Notes: generated by a model from the letters alone, not told the origin. A DNA stretch of 16,846 bases from Phascolarctobacterium succinatutens CAG:287 (GCF_000434895.1 NZ_FR892781.1:1-16846), one strand, 5' to 3'. Shown: positions 1 through 7,927, counted from the stretch's first letter. A program made the numbers and translations.

Positions 1-5
1 CTTAA

Positions 6-179
6 TTTGTCCTTGACAAAGGGTACACTTTAGCTATGGGCATGGCTAAAGGTGAAAACAATGCCAACCTTGCTACTGCTAAACGCATGCTGTCTAAGGG
101 CTGCTATTCTCTGCAGGATATTGCGGAGCTGACAAATTTGTCTCTCGCTGATGTGGAAAAGCTGAAGGAAGAAGCTTAA
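6..179 (+). pseudogene. C-terminal remnant of an Rpn/PD-(D/E)XK-type transposase
   Basis: The frame is open from base 6, just after an in-frame TAA at 3-5, to a TAA at 177-179; the first ATG is at 36. The peptide contains ATAKRMLSKG, then YSLQDIAELTNLSLADVEKL. This is the typical C-terminal tail of Rpn-family recombination-promoting nucleases / PD-(D/E)XK transposases, where a basic stretch is followed by a small helix-turn-helix-like segment. Full family members have roughly 300 residues with the catalytic domain N-terminal. Here only about 50 residues are joined to an upstream stop, so the gene looks truncated or frameshifted. The window edge prevents seeing whether the rest lies upstream in another frame. 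A 47-residue independent gene is possible but less likely, since no clear ribosome binding site precedes the ATG. Confidence 0.55.
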
Positions 180-189
180 CCACTCTAAC

Positions 190-225
190 ACTGATTTCAC
201 TAAGCAGATTGACGATGAAATCAGT
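190..225. repeat. 10-bp inverted repeat downstream of the Rpn remnant
   Basis: ACTGATTTCA (190-199) is the exact reverse complement of TGAAATCAGT (216-225), with a 16-base spacer. No T-run follows on either strand, so it is a poor terminator. It could be a trace of a mobile-element end or of transcript structure. The stretch 180-392 holds no gene; besides this repeat it contains only the two terminators listed next. Confidence 0.4.
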
Positions 226-252
226 TACTTGAAACTCGATACGAACTTTTAA

Positions 253-297
253 ACACTAAAGGCGTTCTACCGCAGTCAGGTAGAACGCCTTTAGTGT
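253..297 (+). terminator. Long stem-loop, probable (bidirectional) terminator
   Basis: A perfect 19-bp stem pairs 253-271 with 279-297 around the 7-base loop GCAGTCA. On the plus strand only a short T-run (gtgtttt) follows. On the minus strand the stem is followed by TTAAAAGTT. It sits after the Rpn remnant and beyond the rbs terminator, so it could end transcripts from either side. The unusual stem length is clear from sequence; the terminator role is inferred. Confidence 0.55.
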
Positions 298-318
298 GTT
301 TTGCATGTTGGGCGCATC

Positions 319-350
319 AAAAAAACACCCCCACGCCTTCGCGCAGGGGC
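319..350 (-). terminator. Rho-independent terminator of the rbs operon
   Basis: Read on the minus strand, GCCCCTGCGC, the loop GAAG and GCGTGGGGG form a GC-rich hairpin with two G-T wobbles, directly followed by seven T residues (A run at 319-325 on the plus strand). It lies about 45 bases after the rbsB stop codon, as expected for the end of the ribose operon. Confidence 0.85.
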
Positions 351-392
351 ATTTCATTTCAAGTTGTCAGGTTAATATAAATTAAGCGGCTA

Positions 393-1307
393 TTATTTCT
401 TTTCGATGAGCTTCAGCGGAGCAGAAATCTTAGCTTCTACTTTTTCGCCTTTAGCAGCCTTAACAGCTACTTCCAGACCTTGCTGGCCCATGATTTCCGG
501 CTGTTGAGCAATAGTAGCGCTCATAGCGCCGCTTTCTACAGCCTTTACGCCATCAGCAGTGCCGTCAAAGCCAACGATGAAGATTTGCTTGCCAGCACTC
601 TTAGCAGCTTCGATTGCACCCAAAGCCATTTCGTCGTTCTGAGCGAAAATAGCTTTGATGTCCGGGTTAGCCTGCAGCATGTTTTCTGCTACAGTCAGGC
701 CCTTGCTGCGGTCAAATTCAGCAGTCTGTTTAGCAACAACGGTCAGCTTGCTGTCAGCCAGCTTGTGGAAGCCTTCGCCGCGTTCACGGGAAGCGCTGGC
801 ACCGGGGATACCCTCCAGCTCAGCAACCTTAACCTTTTCGCCCAGCTTTTTGATAATGTAATCAGCAGCCATTTCGCCGCCCTTTACGTTATCGGAAGCA
901 ACCAGGCATGCTACATCACCCTGGTTAGCGCTGCGGTCGAGGCAGATAACAGGGATATTAGCCTTGTTGGCAGCCTTTACGGATGTAGAAATTGCATCAG
1001 AGTCAACAGGGTTAACCAGCAGAACGCTGATGTTTTGCTGCAGCAGGTCAGCAATATCATTAGCCTGCTTTGCAGGATCGTTCTGAGCGTCAACAACCTT
1101 TACGGTTACGCCCAGCTCCTTAGCCTTAGCTTCTACGCCTTTAGCCAGAGAAACGAAGAACGGATTGTTTTGAGTGGATACGGAGAAGCCAACGGTGATT
1201 TTCTTGTCGTTGCCTTTTGCAGCATCCTTCTTGTCGCTGCCGCCGCAGCCGACAATCATCATAGCCATTGCTACAATGCAGGTTAATACCAATAAAATTT
1301 TTTTCAT
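393..1307 (-). CDS. rbsB: D-ribose ABC transporter, substrate-binding lipoprotein RbsB
   Basis: This is the extracytoplasmic ribose-binding subunit that delivers sugar to the RbsAC transporter. At 304 residues it has the normal family length. The N-terminus is a lipoprotein signal peptide (MKKILLVLTC, then a hydrophobic stretch) ending in the lipobox MIVGC with Cys21, so the protein should be lipid-anchored. The mature part is a periplasmic-binding-protein type 1 fold. Residues matching the ribose contacts of E. coli RbsB are visible: QNNPFF near residue 47, DRSAN, the RERGEGF arginine, AQNDEMALG, GFDGT and AQQP. A GGGAGG motif lies upstream with a rather long 10-11 base gap to the ATG. It is the last gene of the operon, 106 bases after rbsC, with a hairpin in that gap and a strong terminator after it. 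Ribose is the best substrate guess because rbsD and rbsK are linked. Confidence 0.95.
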   Translation of the reverse strand: MKKILLVLTCIVAMAMMIVGCGGSDKKDAAKGNDKKITVGFSVSTQNNPFFVSLAKGVEAKAKELGVTVKVVDAQNDPAKQANDIADLLQQNISVLLVNPVDSDAISTSVKAANKANIPVICLDRSANQGDVACLVASDNVKGGEMAADYIIKKLGEKVKVAELEGIPGASASRERGEGFHKLADSKLTVVAKQTAEFDRSKGLTVAENMLQANPDIKAIFAQNDEMALGAIEAAKSAGKQIFIVGFDGTADGVKAVESGAMSATIAQQPEIMGQQGLEVAVKAAKGEKVEAKISAPLKLIEKK

Positions 1308-1378
1308 GTGAGAAAATACCTCCCGGAATTAGAAATTACTATGCGAACAAAAACTTGCATTAAGCAGGCTGCGGCTGA

Positions 1379-1398
1379 AAAGCACCGAACGGTGCTTT
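1379..1398 (-). promoter_or_regulatory. Intercistronic stem-loop between rbsC and rbsB
   Basis: AAAGCACC (1379-1386) pairs perfectly with GGTGCTTT (1391-1398) around the tetraloop GAAC (GTTC in the minus-strand RNA). The flanking GCGG and CCGC can extend the stem across an internal loop. It is in the 106-base rbsC-rbsB gap, the only sizeable gap inside the operon. Such hairpins often protect or separate mRNA segments so that the binding protein is made in excess; that role is inferred here. Confidence 0.6.
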
Positions 1399-1413
1399 AC
1401 GTCCGCATCACGC

Positions 1414-2343
1414 TTAGTTTTTCTTTCTGTCCATCAGCACAGCCAGCAAAATTACAATACCTTTGACAACTTGTTGGTAAAAGCTGGATACGTTTAAGAT
1501 ATTCAGACCATTGTTCAGCGTACCGATAATCAGCGCACCGATAATGGTACCGAAGATGCGGCCCTTACCGCCGGAAAGACTGGTGCCGCCGAGTACTACA
1601 GCTGCGATAGCATCCAGCTCATAGCCAGTGCCGGCAGTAGGCTGAGCACTGTTCAGACGGCTGGTAAGGATTGCGCCTGCCATACCGCAGAGGAAACCTG
1701 TTACGGTATAAGCAAATATTTTAATGCGGTTGATTTTTATACCTGCGATGAAGGAAACCTTCTCATTACCGCCGACAGCATAGGTTTTGCGTCCCAGCGG
1801 AGTTTTGTGCAGAATGAACCACAAAATGAAAAACATAATCAGCATCATAATGGCAGGAACCGGCAGACCAGCAACATAACCCTGTCCAAATTCCAGGAAT
1901 CGGTCATCCTCGGACAGGCTGCTGATAGGGTTGCCGTTGGTATATACCAGTGTCAGACCACGGAAAATGGTCATGGTCGCCAGGGTTGCGATAAAGGGCG
2001 CCACCTTGCCGTAGGTAATTACCAGGCCGTTGACACTGCCCAGTACTGCACCGATGAGGCAGGCCAGCACGATACCAAAAACAGGATCCATACCGCCCTT
2101 GATAAAGCTGCCCATGAGTGCACTGGAAAGCGCCAGAATACTGCCGACGGACAAATCAATACCGCCGGTTAAGATAACAAAGGTCATGCCAAAGGAAATT
2201 AAGGCATTTATAGAAACCTGACGCAGCAGGTTTTTCAGGTTGCTGGGGTCGATAAAGCTGCTGTTGAGGCAGGAAATAACCACAAACAACACAACAAGTC
2301 CGATTATGGAACCGGATTTTTTCAAGATTGCTTTTACATCCAT
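1414..2343 (-). CDS. rbsC: D-ribose ABC transporter, permease RbsC
   Basis: Integral membrane permease of the ribose importer. Its 309 residues are mostly hydrophobic and suggest 8-10 membrane segments. The family hallmark is near the C-terminus: GGTSLSGGKG followed by GTIIGALIIG and LNNGLNILN, the loop region that contacts the RbsA ATPase. Early segments include FGMTFVILTGGIDLSVGSIL, highly typical of RbsC/XylH-type permeases. The start ATG lies 5 bases after the rbsA stop codon, and its ribosome binding site (GGGAGG) is inside the end of rbsA, which implies coupled translation. Confidence 0.95.
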   Translation of the reverse strand: MDVKAILKKSGSIIGLVVLFVVISCLNSSFIDPSNLKNLLRQVSINALISFGMTFVILTGGIDLSVGSILALSSALMGSFIKGGMDPVFGIVLACLIGAVLGSVNGLVITYGKVAPFIATLATMTIFRGLTLVYTNGNPISSLSEDDRFLEFGQGYVAGLPVPAIMMLIMFFILWFILHKTPLGRKTYAVGGNEKVSFIAGIKINRIKIFAYTVTGFLCGMAGAILTSRLNSAQPTAGTGYELDAIAAVVLGGTSLSGGKGRIFGTIIGALIIGTLNNGLNILNVSSFYQQVVKGIVILLAVLMDRKKN

Positions 2344-2348
2344 TATTT

Positions 2349-3830
2349 TTATTGCCCTCCCGTTGCAAGTGTCATAATTTTTTCCTGGTCTGCTTCATCA
2401 TGCAGCAGCTCGCCGGCAATGCGGCCTTCGTGGACAACGACGATGCGGTCGCTCATGCCCAATACCTCCGGCAGCTCCGAGGAAACCATAATAATCGAAA
2501 CACCACTTGCAGTAAGCTCGTTCATCAGCTCATATATATCGCGTTTTGCACCTACGTCGATACCACGGGTAGGCTCATCCATAATAATGACCCCAGGGTG
2601 CATGCCAACCCATTTGGCAATAACCACCTTCTGCTGGTTACCGCCGGACAACGCACCGGCCTCAAGGTCCAGGCTGCTGGTCTTTACGCCCAGCTTTTTT
2701 GCCATTTTATCGGCAAAACCATTAAGAATATTAAAATTGATGACACCGCTTTTGGCAAAGCTGTCAACACTTGGCAAAGCAATGTTGCGCAAAATGGAGA
2801 AGTCCAGAATCAGACCCTCTGTTTTGCGGTTTTCCGTTACAAAGCCCATGCCTGCGTTAATAGCATCCTCAGGCTTGGTAATCTTCAAAGGCTCGCCCTT
2901 GAAAACTAGCTCGCCGCCTGCATGAGGGTCAACGCCGAAAACGGCGCGCATGATTTCGGTACGGCCGCTGCCCATGAGGCCGGCAAAGCCCAAAATCTCG
3001 CCCTTGCGCAGGTTAAAGTTAATATCATGGAAAACTCCCGGCTGTTCAAAGTGCTTAACCTCCAGCAGCACCTCGCCCGGCTTATTGCGGCGGTCGGGAT
3101 AAAATTCCGTAATGGAGCGTCCTACCATATCGCGGACAATCTGCTCCATGCTGTATTCCTTAACAGGCTTAGTTGCAACGGATACGCCGTCACGCATAAC
3201 GGTAATCGTGTCGCAGTTCTGCGTAACCTCTTCCATACGGTGCGAAATATAAACCATTGCTACACCGCGTTTTTTTAGGGAGCGCATAACCTCAAAGAGC
3301 TTTTCTGTTTCTCTTTCAGTCAGCGCCGCCGTAGGCTCGTCCATAATAACAACCTTGGCGTCCAACAGCAGGTTACGGACGATTTCCGTCATCTGCTGCT
3401 GTCCTACCGAGCATTCGCCCGCTTCCATATCCAGCGGCAGCTCAATTTCAATTTCGCGGCATTTCTGCTCTGCCAGAGCACGCATAGCCTTAAAGTCCAG
3501 GATACCCATGCCATTGGTTACGCTGTGCATCAAAAACAGGTTTTCCAGAATGCTCAGGTTCGGCCAGATATTCAGCTCCTGATGGATGAAGGCGATGCCG
3601 TAAGCTTCTGCCTCCAGAGGATTTTTGAAGCTGATTTCCTTGCCGTCGACAAAAATCTGTCCCTTATCCTGCTTGTGAATACCAGTCAGGATATTCATCA
3701 GTGTTGATTTGCCGGCACCGTTTTCACCCATCAGAGCGTGTACCTCACCGCTTTTAAGCTTCAGGTCAACACCCTTGAGCACCTTATTAGAACCAAAGGC
3801 CTTATGGATATTTCTTAATTCAATCTCCAT
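2349..3830 (-). CDS. rbsA: D-ribose ABC transporter, ATP-binding protein RbsA
   Basis: Cytoplasmic tandem ATPase that drives ribose import through RbsC. Its 493 residues match the usual length of about 500. The first ABC domain has a full Walker A (GENGAGKST, residues 35-43), the signature SVGQQQ (141-146) and Walker B VIMDEPTAAL (161-170). The second domain has a degenerate P-loop, GLMGSGRTE (284-292), in which the Walker lysine is replaced by Arg290. It keeps the signature LSGGNQQ (394-400) and IIMDEPTRGIDVGA (415-428). One degenerate P-loop is normal in sugar-importer ATPases of this class (RbsA/XylG/MglA). It is preceded by AAGGAA and follows rbsD after 31 bases. Confidence 0.96.
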   Translation of the reverse strand: MEIELRNIHKAFGSNKVLKGVDLKLKSGEVHALMGENGAGKSTLMNILTGIHKQDKGQIFVDGKEISFKNPLEAEAYGIAFIHQELNIWPNLSILENLFLMHSVTNGMGILDFKAMRALAEQKCREIEIELPLDMEAGECSVGQQQMTEIVRNLLLDAKVVIMDEPTAALTERETEKLFEVMRSLKKRGVAMVYISHRMEEVTQNCDTITVMRDGVSVATKPVKEYSMEQIVRDMVGRSITEFYPDRRNKPGEVLLEVKHFEQPGVFHDINFNLRKGEILGFAGLMGSGRTEIMRAVFGVDPHAGGELVFKGEPLKITKPEDAINAGMGFVTENRKTEGLILDFSILRNIALPSVDSFAKSGVINFNILNGFADKMAKKLGVKTSSLDLEAGALSGGNQQKVVIAKWVGMHPGVIIMDEPTRGIDVGAKRDIYELMNELTASGVSIIMVSSELPEVLGMSDRIVVVHEGRIAGELLHDEADQEKIMTLATGGQ

Positions 3831-3861
3831 ACTTTTCCTTATTCCTACCTTACGCTAATTT

Positions 3862-4260
3862 TTAAAAGAAAACATTGCTGTGCAGAATCACATTGGCAAA
3901 AGGAGTAATTTCGCCGGTGCGGATAATGCATTTGGCATGCTTGGTTGCCTCCTTGAAGGCCTCGTGGTCTGCATCGATAATCCACTGCTCTTCAGTGAAA
4001 AGCTGCTTCATAGCGCCGTAGACAGCAGGATTTCTGCCTTCCATTTCCGCTGCAATTTCTACCTTTTCGATAACCATATTCTTGGCTACTTCCTCAACAA
4101 CCTCCAGGAAGGAAGGAGTTCCCGGCTTCAGGGCCAGGTCGATTTTCTGCACGCCTGCAGGCACAGGCAGACCGCAGTCACCGATAACGATAGTGTCGGT
4201 GTGGCCCAAATCAGCCAGCACCTTCGCAATAGAGCTGTTTAACATTCCACCCTTTTGCAT
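3862..4260 (-). CDS. rbsD: D-ribose pyranase RbsD
   Basis: Interconverts the beta-pyranose and beta-furanose forms of ribose so that ribokinase receives the furanose. At 132 residues it is close to the usual 130-140. The N-terminus has the conserved LNSSIAKVLADLGHTDTIVI segment with the catalytic His20, and IGDCGLPVP follows. The C-terminal IIRTGEITPFANVIL is typical. The chosen ATG matches the family N-terminus (MKKG.LN type) and overlaps the rbsK stop in TAATG, so translation is coupled. A GAGGAG motif lies in the rbsK end. Confidence 0.95.
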   Translation of the reverse strand: MQKGGMLNSSIAKVLADLGHTDTIVIGDCGLPVPAGVQKIDLALKPGTPSFLEVVEEVAKNMVIEKVEIAAEMEGRNPAVYGAMKQLFTEEQWIIDADHEAFKEATKHAKCIIRTGEITPFANVILHSNVFF

Positions 4261-5141
4261 TATTTAAGCATCTCCTCTACTTCATGTAAATAAGGCATAC
4301 CGCCCTGTGCTCCCAGCTTTTGCACTGAAAGAGCTGCGGCAGCATTGGCAAAGCTGATGCTTTCCTGCATGGATTTGCCATTTGCACGGGCAACAGCAAA
4401 GGCACCGTTAAAGGTGTCGCCTGCACCCGTAGTGTCAACCGGCTTTACCTTAAAGCCGGGAACAGTAATAACCTGGCCCTTTTCTGCATAGGCAACACCC
4501 TTGCTGCCCAGCGTCATAATCACCTTGCCCTGGTTCTGGTCAAGGATATCCGCCTTGCCCTTACCGGCAAACAGTGTTGCTGCCTCGTGCTCGTTGGGAG
4601 TCAGGTAAGTAATCTTATCCAGCAGAGCCTGCGACACCGGAGCAACAGGTGCAGGGTTCAGAAGCACAGGTACACCGTGCGCTGCGCATTTTTCAATGAC
4701 ATAGGCATTGGTAGCGGCAGGGATTTCGTGCTGCAAGAGCACCATGTCTGCCTTGCTGATATCCTCCCACGCTTCATCAATCAGCGACGGGGATACCAGG
4801 TCATTGGCAGCCTTGATAACGATAATCGTGTTATCATCCTCTGCTACGGTAATGTGAGCAGTACCGCTGTTTTCACCCGGCAGCACCTTCACATAGGTGG
4901 AATCAACATTGTTTTCCTTCAAAGCCTTCAGCACCAGCTGACCGTACACATCATCACCGATGCAGCCAACCATCATAACATCTGCTCCCAGACGGGCAGC
5001 AGCAACAGCCTGGTTGGCACCCTTACCGCCGGGGGAAACGGTCAGTCGGTTGCCGAAAATAGTTTCTCCGGGGTGCACCCAGCGGTCACATTCCACGGTA
5101 ATATCAATATTACAGCTACCTACTACGACAATCTTTGACAT
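4260..5141 (-). CDS. rbsK: Ribokinase RbsK
   Basis: Phosphorylates D-ribose to ribose 5-phosphate with ATP, feeding the pentose phosphate pathway and nucleotide synthesis. It is a PfkB-family protein of 293 residues. Visible family marks are SCNIDITVECDRW near the start, the sugar-binding GGKGANQA (38-45), IGDD (61-64), the PNEHEA segment (182-187) and the second PfkB signature PVDTTGAGDTFNGAF with the catalytic base Asp242. The start has a strong AGGAGGT ribosome binding site 7 bases before the ATG. It is the first gene of the ribose operon as seen here. The order K-D-A-C-B matches the Bacillus subtilis rbs operon, but the regulator rbsR is absent from this spot. Confidence 0.96.
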   Translation of the reverse strand: MSKIVVVGSCNIDITVECDRWVHPGETIFGNRLTVSPGGKGANQAVAAARLGADVMMVGCIGDDVYGQLVLKALKENNVDSTYVKVLPGENSGTAHITVAEDDNTIIVIKAANDLVSPSLIDEAWEDISKADMVLLQHEIPAATNAYVIEKCAAHGVPVLLNPAPVAPVSQALLDKITYLTPNEHEAATLFAGKGKADILDQNQGKVIMTLGSKGVAYAEKGQVITVPGFKVKPVDTTGAGDTFNGAFAVARANGKSMQESISFANAAAALSVQKLGAQGGMPYLHEVEEMLK

Positions 5142-5170
5142 ATTTATAACCTCCTGTCTTCAGGATTATT

Positions 5171-5211
5171 ACAGCAGCGTACTTTCTGCTATCACAGTAT
5201 GCAGCTGCTGT
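5171..5211. promoter_or_regulatory. Inverted repeat in the rbsK leader
   Basis: ACAGCAGC (5171-5178) is the exact reverse complement of GCTGCTGT (5204-5211). Inner bases TACT and AGTA can pair further. It lies between the stop of the upstream unknown gene and the rbsK ribosome binding site, where a repressor operator or an RNA leader structure would be expected. No T-run follows it on the minus strand, so it is not a standard terminator. I do not see a convincing promoter of the usual type in this 76-base gap. Confidence 0.4.
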
Positions 5212-5217
5212 CTTTAT

Positions 5218-6156
5218 TTAGATTATTTTTTGTAATAACAAAGCATATTGGCCGGCAATCAGATTTGGCTGCAGCAAATCCTTGAGCAACTTTATCTGCT
5301 TGCGGCTCGTTTTGGGCATGGTCTGCTGCCAATAGGTTATGACTAGCTGCAGCAGTCGCAGCAGCTCCTCCCTGGCGTTCTTGTCTTCAGCCGTAAGCTG
5401 CCACCAAAAGCTGTACCATTGGCGGAAGATGTCAGCATCGTCCAGCATCGCTGAACGCGATACATTGGCTGTAACGTCACGCAGATGACGCACAAGCAGC
5501 TGCAAAAGCGCTGTCTGCTGCGCAGGCTGTGCCTTCGGCACACGCCGCAGCAGCAAACGATACAAAAGCGTCAGCTCCCTGTACATCCTGCAGGCCTTGT
5601 CAAAGCCATCCCAGCGTGCGTAGACAACGAAATGCAGCTGCAGTTGCTGCAGGCTCCACGCCAACTGTTGCAGGTCCTGCTGCTTTAACAGCCAGCGCCC
5701 GGTCTCACGCAACAGAAACGCAGTCTCCTCGCGCCACCGCCTGCGTGCCATACGCGCCGCCAGGTTGAGCCATTCAGCCATAAACTCCTGCAGCAGCGCC
5801 GTATCGCCGGCGTGCGTCCGCAGCCAACGCCGCACCAGCAGTGCGAGCATAGGACGCACCTCAGACAGACGCCTGTCGCACACAGCAAACGTCAGCCTCA
5901 GCAGAACGCTGCCGCCCTGATGTGCCAGCTGCGGATTGACCAGCAGCTGCTCCAAACGCGGCCTGCTTTCCTGCATCCAAGCCGCAAAAAGCTGCCGTTG
6001 CCGGTGGCGTAAGGCCACCAGCAGACAGCAGCTGATTGCTTGTAATGCTTCGTTATCTGCTGCTTCAGCAATAATACCCGAAAAAGCTGTGCAGGCGTTT
6101 TCTTCTCTGCCGTCACGCAGAGCAATACATGTTTCTAAAATAAGTTCTGTTACCAT
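5218..6156 (-). CDS. Unrecognised helical, Leu/Gln/Arg-rich protein
   Basis: I do not recognise this protein. The ATG at 6156 gives about 312 residues and lies 4 bases after the pyruvate kinase stop, suggesting coupled translation, though no good ribosome binding site is visible. An upstream GTG at 6192 would add 12 residues overlapping pyk. The sequence is very rich in leucine, glutamine, arginine and tryptophan, with runs such as LLQLLVRHLRDV, LLRRVPKAQPAQQ and LQQLAWSLQQLQLH. It looks all-alpha, perhaps a helical-repeat scaffold of TPR or HEAT type. There is no signal peptide, membrane segment or cysteine cluster, so it is probably cytoplasmic. It sits between pyk and rbsK, and its CTG/CAG-rich codon use differs from neighbouring genes. 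No function is assigned. Confidence 0.75.
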   Translation of the reverse strand: MVTELILETCIALRDGREENACTAFSGIIAEAADNEALQAISCCLLVALRHRQRQLFAAWMQESRPRLEQLLVNPQLAHQGGSVLLRLTFAVCDRRLSEVRPMLALLVRRWLRTHAGDTALLQEFMAEWLNLAARMARRRWREETAFLLRETGRWLLKQQDLQQLAWSLQQLQLHFVVYARWDGFDKACRMYRELTLLYRLLLRRVPKAQPAQQTALLQLLVRHLRDVTANVSRSAMLDDADIFRQWYSFWWQLTAEDKNAREELLRLLQLVITYWQQTMPKTSRKQIKLLKDLLQPNLIAGQYALLLQKII

Positions 6157-6160
6157 ATTT

Positions 6161-7912
6161 CTACAGGTTAATATCGCCTTCGTAGACATCACCGGAAACA
6201 GGATCCACCGTTACCAGCAGGCCATCAGCCAGCTTGGAGGTTGCCTTTTCCGCGCCTACGATAACAGGCAGGCCGCAGGTTACGGCAACAATGGCGGTAG
6301 AAGATGTCAGGCCGCCCTCTTCAGCGATAATTGCTGCTGCCTTGGCAGCAGCCTGCGCTACAAACTCGTCATTCAGCACATCAACCACAAGGACATCGCC
6401 CTTCTGCAGCTTCTCCTTAAAATCTGCTGCAGTGCGGCCTACGCAGATGCGTCCTGTGACAGTCTTGCTGCCGATACCGGTGCCGCTAAGCAGCTTGTTA
6501 CCCACTGTAACCACCTTAATCAGATTAGTGCTGCCCGGAGTACCGATAGGTACACCGGCAGTTATAACAACAGATGCGCCGTCCTTGATTACGGAGTGAT
6601 GCAGAGCACACTGCAGGGACAGCTCGATCATTTCATCAGTATTTGTAGAGTATGGCCCCAAAAGCGGCAGCACACCCCAATAAAGCTGCATAGCACGCAC
6701 GCGCTCAGGCAGGCGTGACACAGCAACGACAGTACATTGAGGCTTATATTTGGCAATCATACGCGCCGTAAAGCCTGATTCCGTAATTGTAAGAATAGTA
6801 TCGGCCTTTATTTCCTGGGCAATCTGCACGGTAGCATGGCTGATAGCATCGGTAGAATGGATGCGCTCGCTGATGCCCTTCTTTTGGAAGATATGCACAT
6901 AATCAAGCGCATTTTCCGTGCGCACGGCAATCTTAGCCATTGTCTGCACCGCCTCCAGCGGATACTTGCCGCTGGCAGTTTCGCCGCTCAGCATAATAAC
7001 GTCGCTGCCGTCAAAAATAGAGTTGGCAACGTCACTGGCCTCGGCACGCGTTGCACGGTAGCTGTTAATCATGCTCTCCAGCATCTGCGTAGCGGTGACA
7101 ACAGGCTTGCCCGCCTTGTTGCAGCGTGCGATGATATCCTTCTGTACCAGCGGCACATCCTCGGTCGGAATCTCTACGCCCAGGTCGCCTCTGGCAACCA
7201 TAATGCCGTCAGATACGCCGATAATTTCATCGATATGCTGCACACCGGCTTCGTTTTCGATTTTGGAGATAATCCCGATAGAAGAGCCTGCTTCCTCAAG
7301 CACCTTACGGATAGCGATAACATCATCGGCCTTCTGTACAAATGATGCCGCAATATAATCCATATCATGCTCGACAGCAAAAAGAATATCTGCCCTGTCC
7401 TGCTCCGACAAGAACGGCAGCTTCAGCTCAATGCCGGGGCAAGCCACGCGCTTACGTGAGCTCAGCTCGCCGCCGTTAACTACCTTGGTATAAATTCTGC
7501 AGCCGTCAATGCGTACAACCTTTAAGGAAAGCAGTCCGTCGGCCAGCAGAATATTGCTGCCGATTTCTACCTCCTGCGGCAGGCCCACATAATTGACGTG
7601 TGCCATATGGCGGTCGCCCAGGTATTCTTCCGTAGTCAGACAAAAATCATCGCCCTCGTTCAGCTGGACTTTGCTTTCGGCAAACATGCCCAAACGCATT
7701 TCCGGGCCCTTGGTATCGGCAATCGTAGCGATTACCTTACCGGCCTCTTCTGCTGCCTGACGCACCAGCTGCAGCCTTTTGCCATGATCCTCATGGTTGC
7801 CATGGGAAAAGTTAAAGCGTGCCAGATCCATGCCTGCAAGCATCATCTTACGTAAAAGCTCGACATTGTCCGTGCTGGGACCTACTGTACAGATAATCTT
7901 CGTCTTCTTCAT
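6161..7912 (-). CDS. pyk: Pyruvate kinase with C-terminal swivel-type domain
   Basis: Converts phosphoenolpyruvate and ADP to pyruvate and ATP, the last step of glycolysis, in the cytoplasm. It has 583 residues, like the long Bacillus-type enzymes with an extra C-terminal domain. Core motifs are KTKIICTVGPS (3-13), ARFNFSHG (31-38), ISKIEN with catalytic Lys217, MVARGDLGVEIP (238-249), TATQMLESM (273-281) and SGETASGKYP (309-318). Residues from about 485 to 583 resemble the phosphohistidine swivel domain of PEP-utilising enzymes. The usual TSH motif reads GGLTSSTAIV (533-542), with serine at the histidine position (538). The ribosome binding site (GAGGAGG) overlaps the TGA of the small upstream gene. 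Gene identity is certain; what the C-terminal domain does is not. Confidence 0.97.
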   Translation of the reverse strand: MKKTKIICTVGPSTDNVELLRKMMLAGMDLARFNFSHGNHEDHGKRLQLVRQAAEEAGKVIATIADTKGPEMRLGMFAESKVQLNEGDDFCLTTEEYLGDRHMAHVNYVGLPQEVEIGSNILLADGLLSLKVVRIDGCRIYTKVVNGGELSSRKRVACPGIELKLPFLSEQDRADILFAVEHDMDYIAASFVQKADDVIAIRKVLEEAGSSIGIISKIENEAGVQHIDEIIGVSDGIMVARGDLGVEIPTEDVPLVQKDIIARCNKAGKPVVTATQMLESMINSYRATRAEASDVANSIFDGSDVIMLSGETASGKYPLEAVQTMAKIAVRTENALDYVHIFQKKGISERIHSTDAISHATVQIAQEIKADTILTITESGFTARMIAKYKPQCTVVAVSRLPERVRAMQLYWGVLPLLGPYSTNTDEMIELSLQCALHHSVIKDGASVVITAGVPIGTPGSTNLIKVVTVGNKLLSGTGIGSKTVTGRICVGRTAADFKEKLQKGDVLVVDVLNDEFVAQAAAKAAAIIAEEGGLTSSTAIVAVTCGLPVIVGAEKATSKLADGLLVTVDPVSGDVYEGDINL

Positions 7913-7927
7913 CAGGACCGCGCCTCC

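Noticed and set aside
480..1286. A 268-codon plus-strand open frame opposite rbsB
   Set aside because: It is a shadow of rbsB, which has a full signal peptide and conserved ribose contacts; the antisense peptide shows no family features.
5340..5720. CTG/CAG-rich stretch as a simple-sequence repeat
   Set aside because: The triplets are irregular and follow the leucine/glutamine-rich coding frame of the unknown protein; there is no true tandem array.
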